The notes beneath the pieces are model-generated. The model searched no databases. It saw only the letters and a program-made list of their open reading frames with translations, and was not told where the DNA came from. This document shows, in pieces, positions 36,643-44,971 of a stretch of 64,000 nucleotides of DNA (its first letter is position 1; each line of letters opens with the position of its first letter). The translations under genes were made by a program, and so were the position numbers. Source of the DNA: Cyanobium sp. N.Huapi 1H5. Its GTDB lineage: Bacteria > Cyanobacteriota > Cyanobacteriia > PCC-6307 > Cyanobiaceae. The stretch covers positions 310,001-374,000 of the forward strand of contig NZ_JAGQBH010000002.1 in assembly GCF_024345535.1 (NCBI RefSeq). Reading direction: 5' to 3'.

Positions 36643-37152
36643 ATGACGCGCTCCCTGCCCCGGTTCCCGGCCCTGCTGCTGGCCCTGCTCCTGGCCCTGC
36701 TGCTGGATGGACTGCTGCTGCTGGCCCGCCCCGTGCCGGTGGCGGCGGCGATGGACTACGCCAAACAGGTGCTGATCGGGGCCGATTTCCACGGCGCCGA
36801 CCTGCGCGGCGTCACCTTCAACCTCACCAATCTGCGCGACGCCGATCTCTCGGGGGCGGACCTGCGCGGCGCCAGCCTGTTCGGCGCCAAGCTCCAGGAC
36901 GCCGATCTGAGCGGCAGCGACCTGCGGGACGCCACCCTGGATTCGGCCGTGTTCGAAGGCACCGACCTGCGCAACGCCCGCCTCGACGACGCCTTCGCCT
37001 TCAACACCAAGTTCCGTGGGGTGCTCATCGACGGCGCCGACTTCACCAACGTGCCCCTGCGCGGTGATGCCCTCACCAGCCTCTGTGCCGCCGCCAGCGG
37101 CACCAATCCCGTCAGTGGCCGCCTCACCCGCGACACACTGAACTGCAGCTGA
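36643..37152 (+). CDS. exported pentapeptide-repeat protein
   Basis: 169 aa. Signal peptide (basic MTRSLPRF, long Leu-rich core, cleavage near PVAAA, residue 36), so the mature protein is probably in the thylakoid lumen or periplasm. From about 45 to 140 it has tandem A(D/N)LxG-type pentapeptides (GADLRG, DADLSG, GASLFG, DATLDS) that fold as a right-handed beta-helix. Two Cys near the end (SLCAAASG and LNCS) could form a disulphide, as in lumenal TL17-like proteins. Partner unknown. Confidence 0.85.
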   Translation: MTRSLPRFPALLLALLLALLLDGLLLLARPVPVAAAMDYAKQVLIGADFHGADLRGVTFNLTNLRDADLSGADLRGASLFGAKLQDADLSGSDLRDATLDSAVFEGTDLRNARLDDAFAFNTKFRGVLIDGADFTNVPLRGDALTSLCAAASGTNPVSGRLTRDTLNCS

Positions 37153-37162
37153 GCCCGCCCCG

Positions 37163-37645
37163 ATGAGCTTCGATGCCCGCAGCCGTGAGCGGCTGGAGGC
37201 CCTCGGCCGCCAGTTGCCCCGACCCCTGCCCGCCCCGCCGCCTCCCACCCCGGCCGCCGGCGCTGCGGCCCCCGGGTCTTCGGCGCTCGAGCGTCGCCAT
37301 CCGGTGGAAACCGAGCAGGACCCCCAGAAGCTCTTCCGCGCCCTGATGAACGTCAGCGCCGACGGCAGCGTGCCGCCCCATCTGCTGGAGCGCCTGCGGC
37401 AGCTGGAGACACCTCCCACCGCCCCCGGCAGCCCCCCCGGCGGCAGCCCCCGTCCCGGGGCGCCCGTCGCCCGAAACGGCGAGCCGGACAGGGAGCCCAG
37501 CGGCGCTGGCGCCTCCCCCGGGGCCGCCACCCGACGTCGCACCCCGACCCCCCGCACCGGGTCGAACCGGCGCCCCCCGGCCGACGACACCGAACGGGAG
37601 CTCTACACCGCCTTCCAGCAGCTGCTGCTCGAGGACGGGGACTGA
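37163..37645 (+). CDS. conserved hypothetical protein, largely disordered
   Basis: 160 aa. Two short helical conserved-looking patches (MSFDARSRERLEALGRQLP and ETEQDPQKLFRALMNVSAD...LLERLRQLE) and a C-terminal DTERELYTAFQQLLLEDGD are divided by Pro/Gly/Ala-rich linkers. It lies 10 bases after the pentapeptide gene and may share its transcript. Function unknown. The umuD promoter begins directly after its stop. Confidence 0.65.
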   Translation: MSFDARSRERLEALGRQLPRPLPAPPPPTPAAGAAAPGSSALERRHPVETEQDPQKLFRALMNVSADGSVPPHLLERLRQLETPPTAPGSPPGGSPRPGAPVARNGEPDREPSGAGASPGAATRRRTPTPRTGSNRRPPADDTERELYTAFQQLLLEDGD

Positions 37646-37647
37646 TC

Positions 37648-37661
37648 AGTACACATCTACT
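37648..37661 (+). promoter_or_regulatory. LexA-like SOS box before umuDC
   Basis: AGTACACATCTACT is a near-palindrome. It matches the published cyanobacterial LexA site RGTAC-N3-D-GTWCB at all but one position (C instead of G). It directly abuts the -10-like TAGAGT at 37661-37666, so bound LexA would block the promoter. Confidence 0.6.
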
Positions 37662-37666
37662 AGAGT
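37661..37666 (+). promoter_or_regulatory. putative -10 of umuDC
   Basis: TAGAGT within CTACTAGAGT lies 21 bases before the GTG of umuD and shares its first base with the LexA-like box. Confidence 0.45.
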
Positions 37667-37687
37667 GAGGCCTGCCGTCCGGGGCCC

Positions 37688-38077
37688 GTGCCCGATCCCC
37701 CTCACCCCGACCAGCACCACCCCGATCCCGGCCCGGGGGTCGACCTCAACGCCCAGCTGAACCTCCACCCCGAGCGCACCCTGCTGCTGCGCGTCTGCGG
37801 CGATTCGATGGTCGGCGCCGGCATCCGCCACGGCGACCTGCTGGTCGTGGACCGGGGGGTCGCTCCCCGCTCCGGCCGCATCGTGGTGGCCCTGCTGGAG
37901 GGGGGCTTCACCCTCAAGCGCCTGGTGCGCCGGGGGCCGCGCTGGTGGCTGGAGGCGGCCAATCCCGCCTACCCGCCCCTGGCCCTCGGCGGCAGCGACG
38001 ACGACCGCCTCTGGGGCGTGGCCCTGCATGTGATCCGTTCGCTGCCGGGAGGTCGATGGCCCAGGCCACAGTCCTGA
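37688..38077 (+). CDS. umuD: UmuD-like S24 protease lacking the cleavable N-terminal arm
   Basis: SOS mutagenesis subunit that, after RecA-stimulated self-cleavage, forms UmuD-prime2C (DNA polymerase V). Only 129 aa from GTG 37688. The catalytic dyad is present: Ser40 in CGDSMVGAG and Lys77 in FTLKRL. The Cys-Gly or Ala-Gly cleavage site and preceding arm of E. coli UmuD are missing. The protein starts at about the UmuD-prime position, with a Pro/His-rich segment before DLNAQLNLHPE. An in-frame TAG at 37661-37663 rules out a longer form. umuC overlaps its end by 22 bases. Confidence 0.88.
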   Translation: MPDPPHPDQHHPDPGPGVDLNAQLNLHPERTLLLRVCGDSMVGAGIRHGDLLVVDRGVAPRSGRIVVALLEGGFTLKRLVRRGPRWWLEAANPAYPPLALGGSDDDRLWGVALHVIRSLPGGRWPRPQS

Positions 38078-39336
38078 TCGACGGCAACAACTTCTACGCC
38101 TCCTGCGAGGCGGCCCTCGATCCCGCCGTGATCGGCAAGCCCCTGGTGGTGCTCTCCAACAACGACGGCTGCATCGTCTCCCGCAGTGCCGAGGCCCGCG
38201 CCATGGGCATTCCCATGGGCACCCCCTGGTTCCAGGTGCGCCACGACCTGGAACGTCGCGGCGTGGTGGTGCGCAGTTCCAACTACGGCCTCTACGCCGA
38301 CATGAGCCAGCGGCTGATGGCCAGCCTCGAAGCCTGGGTGGAGGAGCTGGAGGTCTATTCCATCGACGAGGCCTTCGGCCGCCTGCACCGCCCGCCCGGC
38401 GACGGCGACCTCACCACCTGGGGGCAGGAGCTGCGCCGCCAGGTGCGCCGCCAGCTGGGCCTGCCGGTGGCGGTGGGCATCGCCCCCACCAAGGTGCTGG
38501 CCAAGATCGCCAACCGCATCGCCAAGCGCGACCCCTCCCATGGCGGCGTCTTCGACCTGGGCCAGGCGGGGGATCCGGGCCCCTGGCTGGAGGCCATCGC
38601 CATCGAGGATGTCTGGGGCATCGGCCGCAAGCTGTCCCGCTGGTGCCGGCTGCGGGGCATCGCCAACGCCCGGGCCCTGCGCGACATGCCCAGCGGCGAG
38701 CTGCGGCACCGCTGTGGCGTCGTGGGGGTGCGGCTGCAGCAGGAACTGCGCGGCCACAGCTGCCTGCCCCTGGTGGCGGTGCCGCCGGCGAAGCAGGAAA
38801 CCTGCGTCAGCCGCAGCTTCAGCGAGCCGGTCACCAGCCTCGAGGGCCTGCGGCAGGCGATCGCCACCTACCTCAGCCGGGCCGGCGAGAAGCTGCGCCG
38901 CCAGGGGCAGCGGGCGGGCAGCGTCACGGTGTTCGTGCGCAGCAGCCCCTTCAACGGCACCCGCTTCTACGCCAATGCCGCCACCGCCCGTCTGCCCCTG
39001 CCCAGCAACGACACCGCCGTGCTGCTCGCCGCCGCCCTGCCCCTGGCCGAGCGGCTGTTCCGGCCCCACAAGCCGCTGCAGAAGGCGGGGGTGCTGCTGC
39101 AGGATCTGCAGCCGGTGGAGCTGCTGCAGCACCATCTGCTGGTGCCGCTGCCGCCGGAGCAGCAGCGGCGACGCGAGGCCCTGATGGCCGCCGTCGACGG
39201 CCTCAACCGCCGCTACGGCAGCGGCACGGTGCAGTGGGCCGCCTGCGGCCTGCGGCCCCGCTGGACGATGCGCCGCTCGCGCCTGTCCCGGGCGGCCACC
39301 ACCCGCCTGAGCGATGTGCCGGTGGTGCGGGCCTGA
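38056..39336 (+). CDS. umuC: Y-family DNA polymerase V subunit UmuC
   Basis: Catalytic subunit of the error-prone translesion polymerase. 426 aa from ATG 38056. Metal-binding Asp9 in LIDGNNFYASCE and Asp104-Glu105 in YSIDEAFG are intact. The helix-hairpin-helix region includes EDVWGIGRKLSRW, and the C-terminal UmuC-specific part includes LFRPHKPLQKAGVLLQDL. It overlaps umuD by 22 bases and must be co-translated. The LexA-like box upstream of umuD implies DNA-damage induction. Confidence 0.95.
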   Translation: MAQATVLIDGNNFYASCEAALDPAVIGKPLVVLSNNDGCIVSRSAEARAMGIPMGTPWFQVRHDLERRGVVVRSSNYGLYADMSQRLMASLEAWVEELEVYSIDEAFGRLHRPPGDGDLTTWGQELRRQVRRQLGLPVAVGIAPTKVLAKIANRIAKRDPSHGGVFDLGQAGDPGPWLEAIAIEDVWGIGRKLSRWCRLRGIANARALRDMPSGELRHRCGVVGVRLQQELRGHSCLPLVAVPPAKQETCVSRSFSEPVTSLEGLRQAIATYLSRAGEKLRRQGQRAGSVTVFVRSSPFNGTRFYANAATARLPLPSNDTAVLLAAALPLAERLFRPHKPLQKAGVLLQDLQPVELLQHHLLVPLPPEQQRRREALMAAVDGLNRRYGSGTVQWAACGLRPRWTMRRSRLSRAATTRLSDVPVVRA

Positions 39337-39341
39337 GGCCC

Positions 39342-40340
39342 TCAGGGGCCATCGAAGAGGCTGGCGATCTGGTCGCGGCCGTTGCCCTTGGCCAGCTCAA
39401 GGGCGCGCTCGGCCCGCAGGATCAGGTCGGGAAAGGCGCGGTCCTGGGAGGCCAGGGCGGTGAGGCCACCGCTGATATGCAGGCGGAAGTCGGAATGGGT
39501 GTGCACCCCGGGCAGGTGGGTGACAGCGGTACGGAGGGCCTCGGCCAGGGCCATCGCCTGGTCCGCGTCGATGCCCACCAGCAGCAGGGCGAACTCCCCA
39601 TCCCCCAGGCGGGCGGCGAAGTCCTGCTCCTGCAGGAAGGTGCGGGCCAGCTGGACCAGATCGGCCAGCACCCGGTCGCCGGCGGGGTGGCCCCAGCGGT
39701 TGTTGATCAGCCGCAGGTTGTCGACATCGAAGAGCAGCAGCGACAGGGGATGGTGATCGCGGCGGGCCCGGGCGAACTCCCGCTCACCGATGGTCAGGAA
39801 GGTGTGGCGGGTGGGCAGGCCGGTGACCGGGCAGAGGTGGGCGAGACGGCGCAGTTCCAGCTCCCGCATCGCCAGCTGGGCCAGGCGGTGCAGCACGGCG
39901 CGCTGCTCGGCGCTGAGGTCCCGGGGCTCCCGGTCGATGACGCAGAGGGTGCCGAGGTTGTGGCCCTCCGGCGTCTGCAGGGGCGCACCGGCATAGAAGC
40001 GGATGTGGGGATCGGCGAAGACCAGGGGGTTGCTGCGGAAGCGCTCGTCGGCGCGGGCATCGGGGACCACCATCACGTCGTCGTGGGCGATCGCGTGGGC
40101 GCAGAAGGCCATCTCACGGGGGGTTTCGCGCACGTCGAGGCCCCGCTTGGCCAGGAACCACTGCCGGTCGGCCTCCACCAGGGACAGGGCCACGATGGGT
40201 GTCCGGAAGATGGCGGCGGCCAGATCCAGGATCCGGTCGAAATGCTCGTCGCTGTCGGCTTGGAACAGCCCGTAGCGCTCCAGGTCGCGGAGCCGCTGGT
40301 CCTCATCGGCGGGGACGGGAAAGGCCGGATAGGGAGCCAT
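39342..40340 (-). CDS. GAF-GGDEF protein with altered signature (GDGEF)
   Basis: 332 aa. GAF sensory domain at about 30-165 (FRTPIVALSLVEADRQWFLAKRG and FYAGAPLQTPEGHNLGTLCV), then a GGDEF domain (about 168-330) beginning LCPVTGLPTRHTF. The signature reads GDGEF at residues 246-250 rather than GGDEF, and the inhibitory RxxD site reads QEQD. FDVDNLRLINNRWGH keeps the metal Asp and the Asn. Diguanylate cyclase activity is therefore doubtful but not excluded. Convergent with umuC, 5 bases apart, and preceded by a -10-like element. Confidence 0.88.
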   Translation of the reverse strand: MAPYPAFPVPADEDQRLRDLERYGLFQADSDEHFDRILDLAAAIFRTPIVALSLVEADRQWFLAKRGLDVRETPREMAFCAHAIAHDDVMVVPDARADERFRSNPLVFADPHIRFYAGAPLQTPEGHNLGTLCVIDREPRDLSAEQRAVLHRLAQLAMRELELRRLAHLCPVTGLPTRHTFLTIGEREFARARRDHHPLSLLLFDVDNLRLINNRWGHPAGDRVLADLVQLARTFLQEQDFAARLGDGEFALLLVGIDADQAMALAEALRTAVTHLPGVHTHSDFRLHISGGLTALASQDRAFPDLILRAERALELAKGNGRDQIASLFDGP

Positions 40341-40361
40341 GGCAAGCCTGCGTCCAATGAA

Positions 40362-40371
40362 AATCTAGGCA
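40362..40371 (-). promoter_or_regulatory. putative -10 element of the GAF-GGDEF gene
   Basis: Minus-strand TGCCTAGATT ends 21 bases before the ATG at 40340. Confidence 0.5.
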
Positions 40372-40446
40372 GACCAGAGGTTGGAGAGCCGGTTGGCGGG
40401 GGCGGAGCACCGGCCCCGGTCCACTGATGGCTGAGGAGTTCCGATC

Positions 40447-42531
40447 TCAGGCGGCCGGGGCCGTGAGGGTCTCCTCGTAGCCGGCACGGCGGCCGTCATC
40501 CAGCTGATTCAGATAGCGGCGTTCGGCGTAATAGGCCTCCTGGAAGCGCAGGGCGTCGCCGTTGAGCGCGTCGAAGAGGTCATGGATGCGGGTCTCCATG
40601 TCGAGGCCGGCGCCGGTGACCGGGGGGGCGGCCGCTGAAGGGGGGGCGTCGCGCTCCTCCTCCAGCAGCCGGGCGATGCAATGCTCGAGGGTCTGGAGGC
40701 GCTGACTCGACCAGGCATCGAGCAGGTGGCGGCAGCGGCGCAGCACCCGCTGGCGCTCCAGCGACGCCGTGGCCCCCCGCAGCTGCAGCGGTGGGTGGGC
40801 CAGGGCCAGCCGCTGCACCTCGCTGGGCTCCAGCAGGGGGGTGAGGCGGCCGAGCAGGGCGCTCTGCTCCACCAGCAGCCGGTCGCCCAGCAGGCGGGGA
40901 AGATCGAGGTCGGCCAGATCCAGGCCGGGGTCGGTGCCCCGGTTGATGGCCTCGAGCCGGCCGGCCCCGAGGTTGTCCTCCTCCAGTTCACCGATGGCGG
41001 CCCAGAGCTGGCGGTGGTGCTGGAGGGCGAAATCATCGAGCTCCCGGCGGCGCAGTTCGGCGCGGATCACGCCGCGCCAGGCGGGGCAGTGCAGATAGAG
41101 GCGCAGGATCTCCGCCTCGGCCCGCTCCCGGTGGCCCACCTCCCCGGGTTGCTCCCATTTCGTCGAACGGCCGTGCCAGCGCTGGCCCTTGACCTGCTGG
41201 CGCAGGTCCTCCTCCAGCTGGATGGCCAGCCGGGCCTGGCCGCCGGAGAGGCGCTCCGCCACCTGCTGCAGGTAGTGGCTGCGCACGGCCGACTGGGGCA
41301 GTTTGCCCAGCAGTTGCACCAGCCCCGAGACGGCCTGCTGGAACTGGTCGGCCCGGGCCAGATCCTTGCCTTCGAGCACCTGCTCGATCTGCCAGTCGAG
41401 CCAGAGGGGGGCCTGGTCCAGCAGGGAGCGGTACTCCCCCGGGCCGTGCTGCTGCAGGAACTCGTCCGGGTCCTTGCCGGCGGGCAGGTGCAGCACCCGC
41501 AGCTCCAGCTGGCCCTGGAGCGCCAGCTGCTCCACCTCACCGATGGCCCGCTGGGCGGCGCGGATGCCCGCCCCGTCGCTGTCGAAGTTGAGGATCAGGC
41601 GGCGGCTGTCGCAGCAGCGGCACAGCTGGGTGATCTGGCTGGAGCTGAGGGCCGTGCCGAGGGCCGCCACCGCATTGGTGATGCCGGCGGCGTGCAGGGC
41701 GATCACATCGAAATAACCCTCCACCACCACGGCCCGGTCGTCGCGGCGGATGGGGTCGGCGGCCCGATCCAGCCCGAACAGGTGCTTGCCCTTCTCGAAC
41801 ACCTCCGTTTCCGGGGAGTTGAGGTACTTCGGCTCGGCCCCGTCCAGGCCGCGCCCGCCGAAGCCGATCACCCGGCCCTGGCGGTCCCGGATCGGCACCA
41901 TCACCCGGTCGCGGAAGCGGTCGTAGAAGCCGCCGCCGCCCTTGCGGGCCACCACCAGGCCGGCCGCCTCCAGCAGGTCGGGGCCCAGGCCCTCCACCTG
42001 CTGCAGGTGCTGCAGCAGGCCGTCCCAGCCGGCCGGGGCATAGCCCAGCTGGAACGCCTCGAGGGTGGTCTCGCTGAGGCCGCGCTTCTGGCGCAGGTAG
42101 GTGAGGGCCGCCGCCCCCTCCGGTGCGCGCAGCTGGCCCTGGAACCAGCCCGCCGCCAGGGCCAGCACCCGGTGCAGCCGGTCGCGGCGGGAAAGCTGCT
42201 GGCGCAGACGCTCCTGCTGGGGGCCGTCGAGGGTCTCGACCGGCAGCTGGTATTTGCGCGCCAGATCCAGCACCACCTCGCTGAAGCTGGTGCGCTGCAG
42301 CTCCATCAGGAACTTGATGGCGTTGCCGCCGGCCCCGCAGGAGAAGCAGTAATAGAACTGCTTGGCAGGCGACACCGTCATCGACGGGGATTTGTCGTCG
42401 TGGAACGGGCAGATCCCGACGAATTCCCGGCCCTTCTTCTTGAGCACCACGTGCTCCCCCACCACATCAACGATGTCGGCCCGCTCCTTGACGGCCTCGA
42501 TCGTGCGGGGGTGGAGACGGGGAAGGCTCAA
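40447..42531 (-). CDS. dnaG: DNA primase
   Basis: Synthesises RNA primers for replication. 694 aa, start TTG 42531. The CHC2 zinc domain has Cys41, His44, Cys62 and Cys65 (CPFHDDKSPS and YCFSCGAGGN). The TOPRIM core includes VVVEGYFDVIALHAAG and FDSDGAG, and GLSETTLEAFQLGYAP is the catalytic N-lobe. The C-terminal 250 residues contain the helicase-interacting region, less conserved and Gln/Leu-rich. No sigma factor gene follows, unlike the classical rpsU-dnaG-rpoD operon. Confidence 0.95.
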   Translation of the reverse strand: MSLPRLHPRTIEAVKERADIVDVVGEHVVLKKKGREFVGICPFHDDKSPSMTVSPAKQFYYCFSCGAGGNAIKFLMELQRTSFSEVVLDLARKYQLPVETLDGPQQERLRQQLSRRDRLHRVLALAAGWFQGQLRAPEGAAALTYLRQKRGLSETTLEAFQLGYAPAGWDGLLQHLQQVEGLGPDLLEAAGLVVARKGGGGFYDRFRDRVMVPIRDRQGRVIGFGGRGLDGAEPKYLNSPETEVFEKGKHLFGLDRAADPIRRDDRAVVVEGYFDVIALHAAGITNAVAALGTALSSSQITQLCRCCDSRRLILNFDSDGAGIRAAQRAIGEVEQLALQGQLELRVLHLPAGKDPDEFLQQHGPGEYRSLLDQAPLWLDWQIEQVLEGKDLARADQFQQAVSGLVQLLGKLPQSAVRSHYLQQVAERLSGGQARLAIQLEEDLRQQVKGQRWHGRSTKWEQPGEVGHRERAEAEILRLYLHCPAWRGVIRAELRRRELDDFALQHHRQLWAAIGELEEDNLGAGRLEAINRGTDPGLDLADLDLPRLLGDRLLVEQSALLGRLTPLLEPSEVQRLALAHPPLQLRGATASLERQRVLRRCRHLLDAWSSQRLQTLEHCIARLLEEERDAPPSAAAPPVTGAGLDMETRIHDLFDALNGDALRFQEAYYAERRYLNQLDDGRRAGYEETLTAPAA

Positions 42532-42644
42532 GGGGGGGAAGGCTTCTGGTGGAAAGGGTGGAGGAACGGGCGCCGCGACCCACCAGCGGTGGTGGTCGGA
42601 CTGGGGCCATTCTGGGGCCTGCCACCACCACTGGAGATCGCCGG

Positions 42645-43559
42645 GTGAACCGAATCAGCCCCGTCGACGGCGGTGGTGCCCTCCCGGCCGGGGCCTGGAT
42701 GGTGCTGAGCGCCCTGGCCTTCAGCCTGATGGTGGTGGGGGTCAAGCAGGTGGGCGACCGCCTTCCCCTGGCCGAGGTGGTGCTGGCCCGGGCCCTGGTG
42801 AGCCTGGCCCTGAGCTACGCGATGGTCCGCCGGATCGGCGTGGACCCCTGGGGGCAGCTCCGGGGGCTGCTGGTGGTGCGGGGTCTGGTGGGCAGCGCTG
42901 CCCTGTTCTGCGTCTATGCCGCCGTGGTGCACCTGCCCCTGGCCGCCGCCACGGTGCTCCAGTACCTCTACCCCACCTTCACGGCGCTGCTGGCCTGGCT
43001 GCTGCTGGGCGAACGGCTGGGGCGGCGCGTGCTGGCGGCCATGGGACTGGGCTGGCTGGGGGTGCTGCTGGTGGCCCGGCCCACGGCCAGCGCCCCCCTG
43101 CCGGCGCTCTGGGTACTGGTGGCGGTGGCCGGCGCCCTGCTCACCGCCGTGGCCTACGTGAGCGTGCGGCGCCTGGCGGAAAGCGAGCATCCGGCCGTGA
43201 TCATCCTCTACTTCCCGCTCGTCGCCGTGCCCCTCAGCCTGCCGGCGGTGCTGCTGGATCCGGTGCTGCCCACACCGACCGAGCTGCTCTGGCTGGTGGC
43301 GGTGGGGGTGTTCACCCAGCTGGGCCAGGTGGGGCTCACCCGGGCCCTCACCCAGCTGCCGGCGGCCCGGGCGACGGCGATCAGCTACGTGCAGGTGGGA
43401 TTCGCCGCCCTCTGGGGCTGGTGGATCTTCGGAGAACCCATCGATCTGCCCACGGCGGGTGGGGCGGGCCTGATCCTGGTGGCCACATTGATCTGCCTGG
43501 GCAAGCCTCCGGGCGTCGCCGGGGCGGTGCCATCGGCGCGGGAGCCACCCGTACGATGA
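42645..43559 (+). CDS. EamA/DMT superfamily transporter
   Basis: 304 aa from GTG 42645, which has GGAG eight bases upstream; an open frame extends back to 42549 with a charged leader. Ten hydrophobic segments form two EamA repeats, each ending with the pattern of a helix plus GE (LLLGERLGRR near 120 and GWWIFGEPIDL near 265). Likely a metabolite or amino acid exporter; substrate unknown. ATGA overlap at 43556 couples it to the CPA1 antiporter. Confidence 0.87.
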   Translation: MNRISPVDGGGALPAGAWMVLSALAFSLMVVGVKQVGDRLPLAEVVLARALVSLALSYAMVRRIGVDPWGQLRGLLVVRGLVGSAALFCVYAAVVHLPLAAATVLQYLYPTFTALLAWLLLGERLGRRVLAAMGLGWLGVLLVARPTASAPLPALWVLVAVAGALLTAVAYVSVRRLAESEHPAVIILYFPLVAVPLSLPAVLLDPVLPTPTELLWLVAVGVFTQLGQVGLTRALTQLPAARATAISYVQVGFAALWGWWIFGEPIDLPTAGGAGLILVATLICLGKPPGVAGAVPSAREPPVR

Positions 43560-44971
43560 CGCCGCCGGATTGGATCCCTCTGCTGTCCCCGCCATTCCCC
43601 GTTGGGCTCCATTGCTGGCTGGCCACGGTGGTGGCGAGCTTCAGTCAGGGGGCGGAGACGCCACTGATCAGGCCACCGATCGCGCCGGGGATCGTCCCCC
43701 TGCCGCTGATGATGCTGACCATCGGCGGCATCTTTCTCGGCACCCTGGCGATCAGTCGCTTTTCGCTCAAGATCGGGGTGCCGGCGATTCTCGGCGTTCT
43801 GTTGTTCGGCCTGCTGATCAACCCCTCCGTCACCCTGTTCAGCCATGACACGATCCTGCGGCTGCAGGTTCTGAGTCTGTCGATCCTGCTGTTCAACGCC
43901 GGACTGGAAACCGATATCCGCTCGATCCGCGGCTTCCTCGAATACGGCATCATCCTGGCCGTGGGAGGGGTGATCATCTCCAGCCTGATGCTGGGACTGA
44001 TCATCTGGTTCGTGGCCTCCCCCGATGCGGGCGGCATCCAGCTCGGCTTCCGGCAGGTGCCGGTCGCCGTGGCGATGCTGATCGCCGCCTGCCTGGGGTC
44101 GACGGACGCCGGAGCCACGATGAATGTGCTCCAGCTGGTGGAGGGGGCCATCCCACGGCGGCTGGCGGCCCTAGTGCAGTTCGAATCCTCCGTCAACGAT
44201 CCCACCGGCATCCTGTTTCTGGGGCTGGTGATCGGCCTGACGACCCTGGAGGGGGCCAGCGGCGGGCAGCAGGTGGTGGTGGAGCAGCTGCAGACCTTCC
44301 TGCAGAAGATCGGCTCCGGTCTGCTGATCGGTGTCTGCGTGAGCTACCTGGGACGCTTCAGCCTCAACCGGCTGGTGCGGGAGAGCAACCAGCTGCTGAT
44401 CCTGGGCATCGCCGTCGCCCTGATCTCCTACGGCGTGGCGGAACTGATGGGCGGTTCGGGCTTCATCAGCGCCTACGTGGCGGGACTGATGCTGCGCAAC
44501 CACACCTACAGCAACGAACGGATCACACCGGAGGCCCTGCAGCAGACCCTGCTGCCCTTCAACAACATGACCGAAATCACCGTGTTCCTGATCTTCGGTC
44601 TGAGCGTCCATCCACTCGAACTTCTGCCGGCGCTGCCGGAGGGCATCGTCGTGGCCCTCGCCATGATGCTGGTGGCCAGGCCGGTGAGTGTGCTGCTGCT
44701 GCAACGCTTCTCCCCCTTCACCTGGCGGGATTCGTTCCTGGTGTCCTGGTGCGGTCTGCGGGGGGCCGTTCCCCTCGCCCTGAGTTTCGAGATGGTCGAC
44801 GCCATCCCCAGGGTGCGGGGGATCGACCCGGCCGCGGTGCCGTCCCTGGTGCAGAACGCCGGCGGCATCGTCTTCTGCGTCGTGGTGATCAACCTGCTGG
44901 TGCAGGGCCTCACCCTGCCGCACGTGGCCCGCTGGCTGCGGCTCTCCGAAGGGGCCCCCTCAGCCCCGTGA
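43556..44971 (+). CDS. CPA1-family cation:proton antiporter
   Basis: 471 aa with about 12 membrane segments and little soluble tail. The ion-translocating motif is FESSVNDPTGILFLG near 210-224, and NAGLETDIRSIRG near 115 matches the N-terminal antiporter motif. The C-terminal GLRGAVPLALSFEMVD is also typical of NhaP-type proteins. Ion specificity (sodium or potassium) cannot be told. Translation is coupled to the DMT transporter. Its stop overlaps the convergent lipoprotein gene by 12 bases. Confidence 0.92.
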   Translation: MTPPDWIPLLSPPFPVGLHCWLATVVASFSQGAETPLIRPPIAPGIVPLPLMMLTIGGIFLGTLAISRFSLKIGVPAILGVLLFGLLINPSVTLFSHDTILRLQVLSLSILLFNAGLETDIRSIRGFLEYGIILAVGGVIISSLMLGLIIWFVASPDAGGIQLGFRQVPVAVAMLIAACLGSTDAGATMNVLQLVEGAIPRRLAALVQFESSVNDPTGILFLGLVIGLTTLEGASGGQQVVVEQLQTFLQKIGSGLLIGVCVSYLGRFSLNRLVRESNQLLILGIAVALISYGVAELMGGSGFISAYVAGLMLRNHTYSNERITPEALQQTLLPFNNMTEITVFLIFGLSVHPLELLPALPEGIVVALAMMLVARPVSVLLLQRFSPFTWRDSFLVSWCGLRGAVPLALSFEMVDAIPRVRGIDPAAVPSLVQNAGGIVFCVVVINLLVQGLTLPHVARWLRLSEGAPSAP

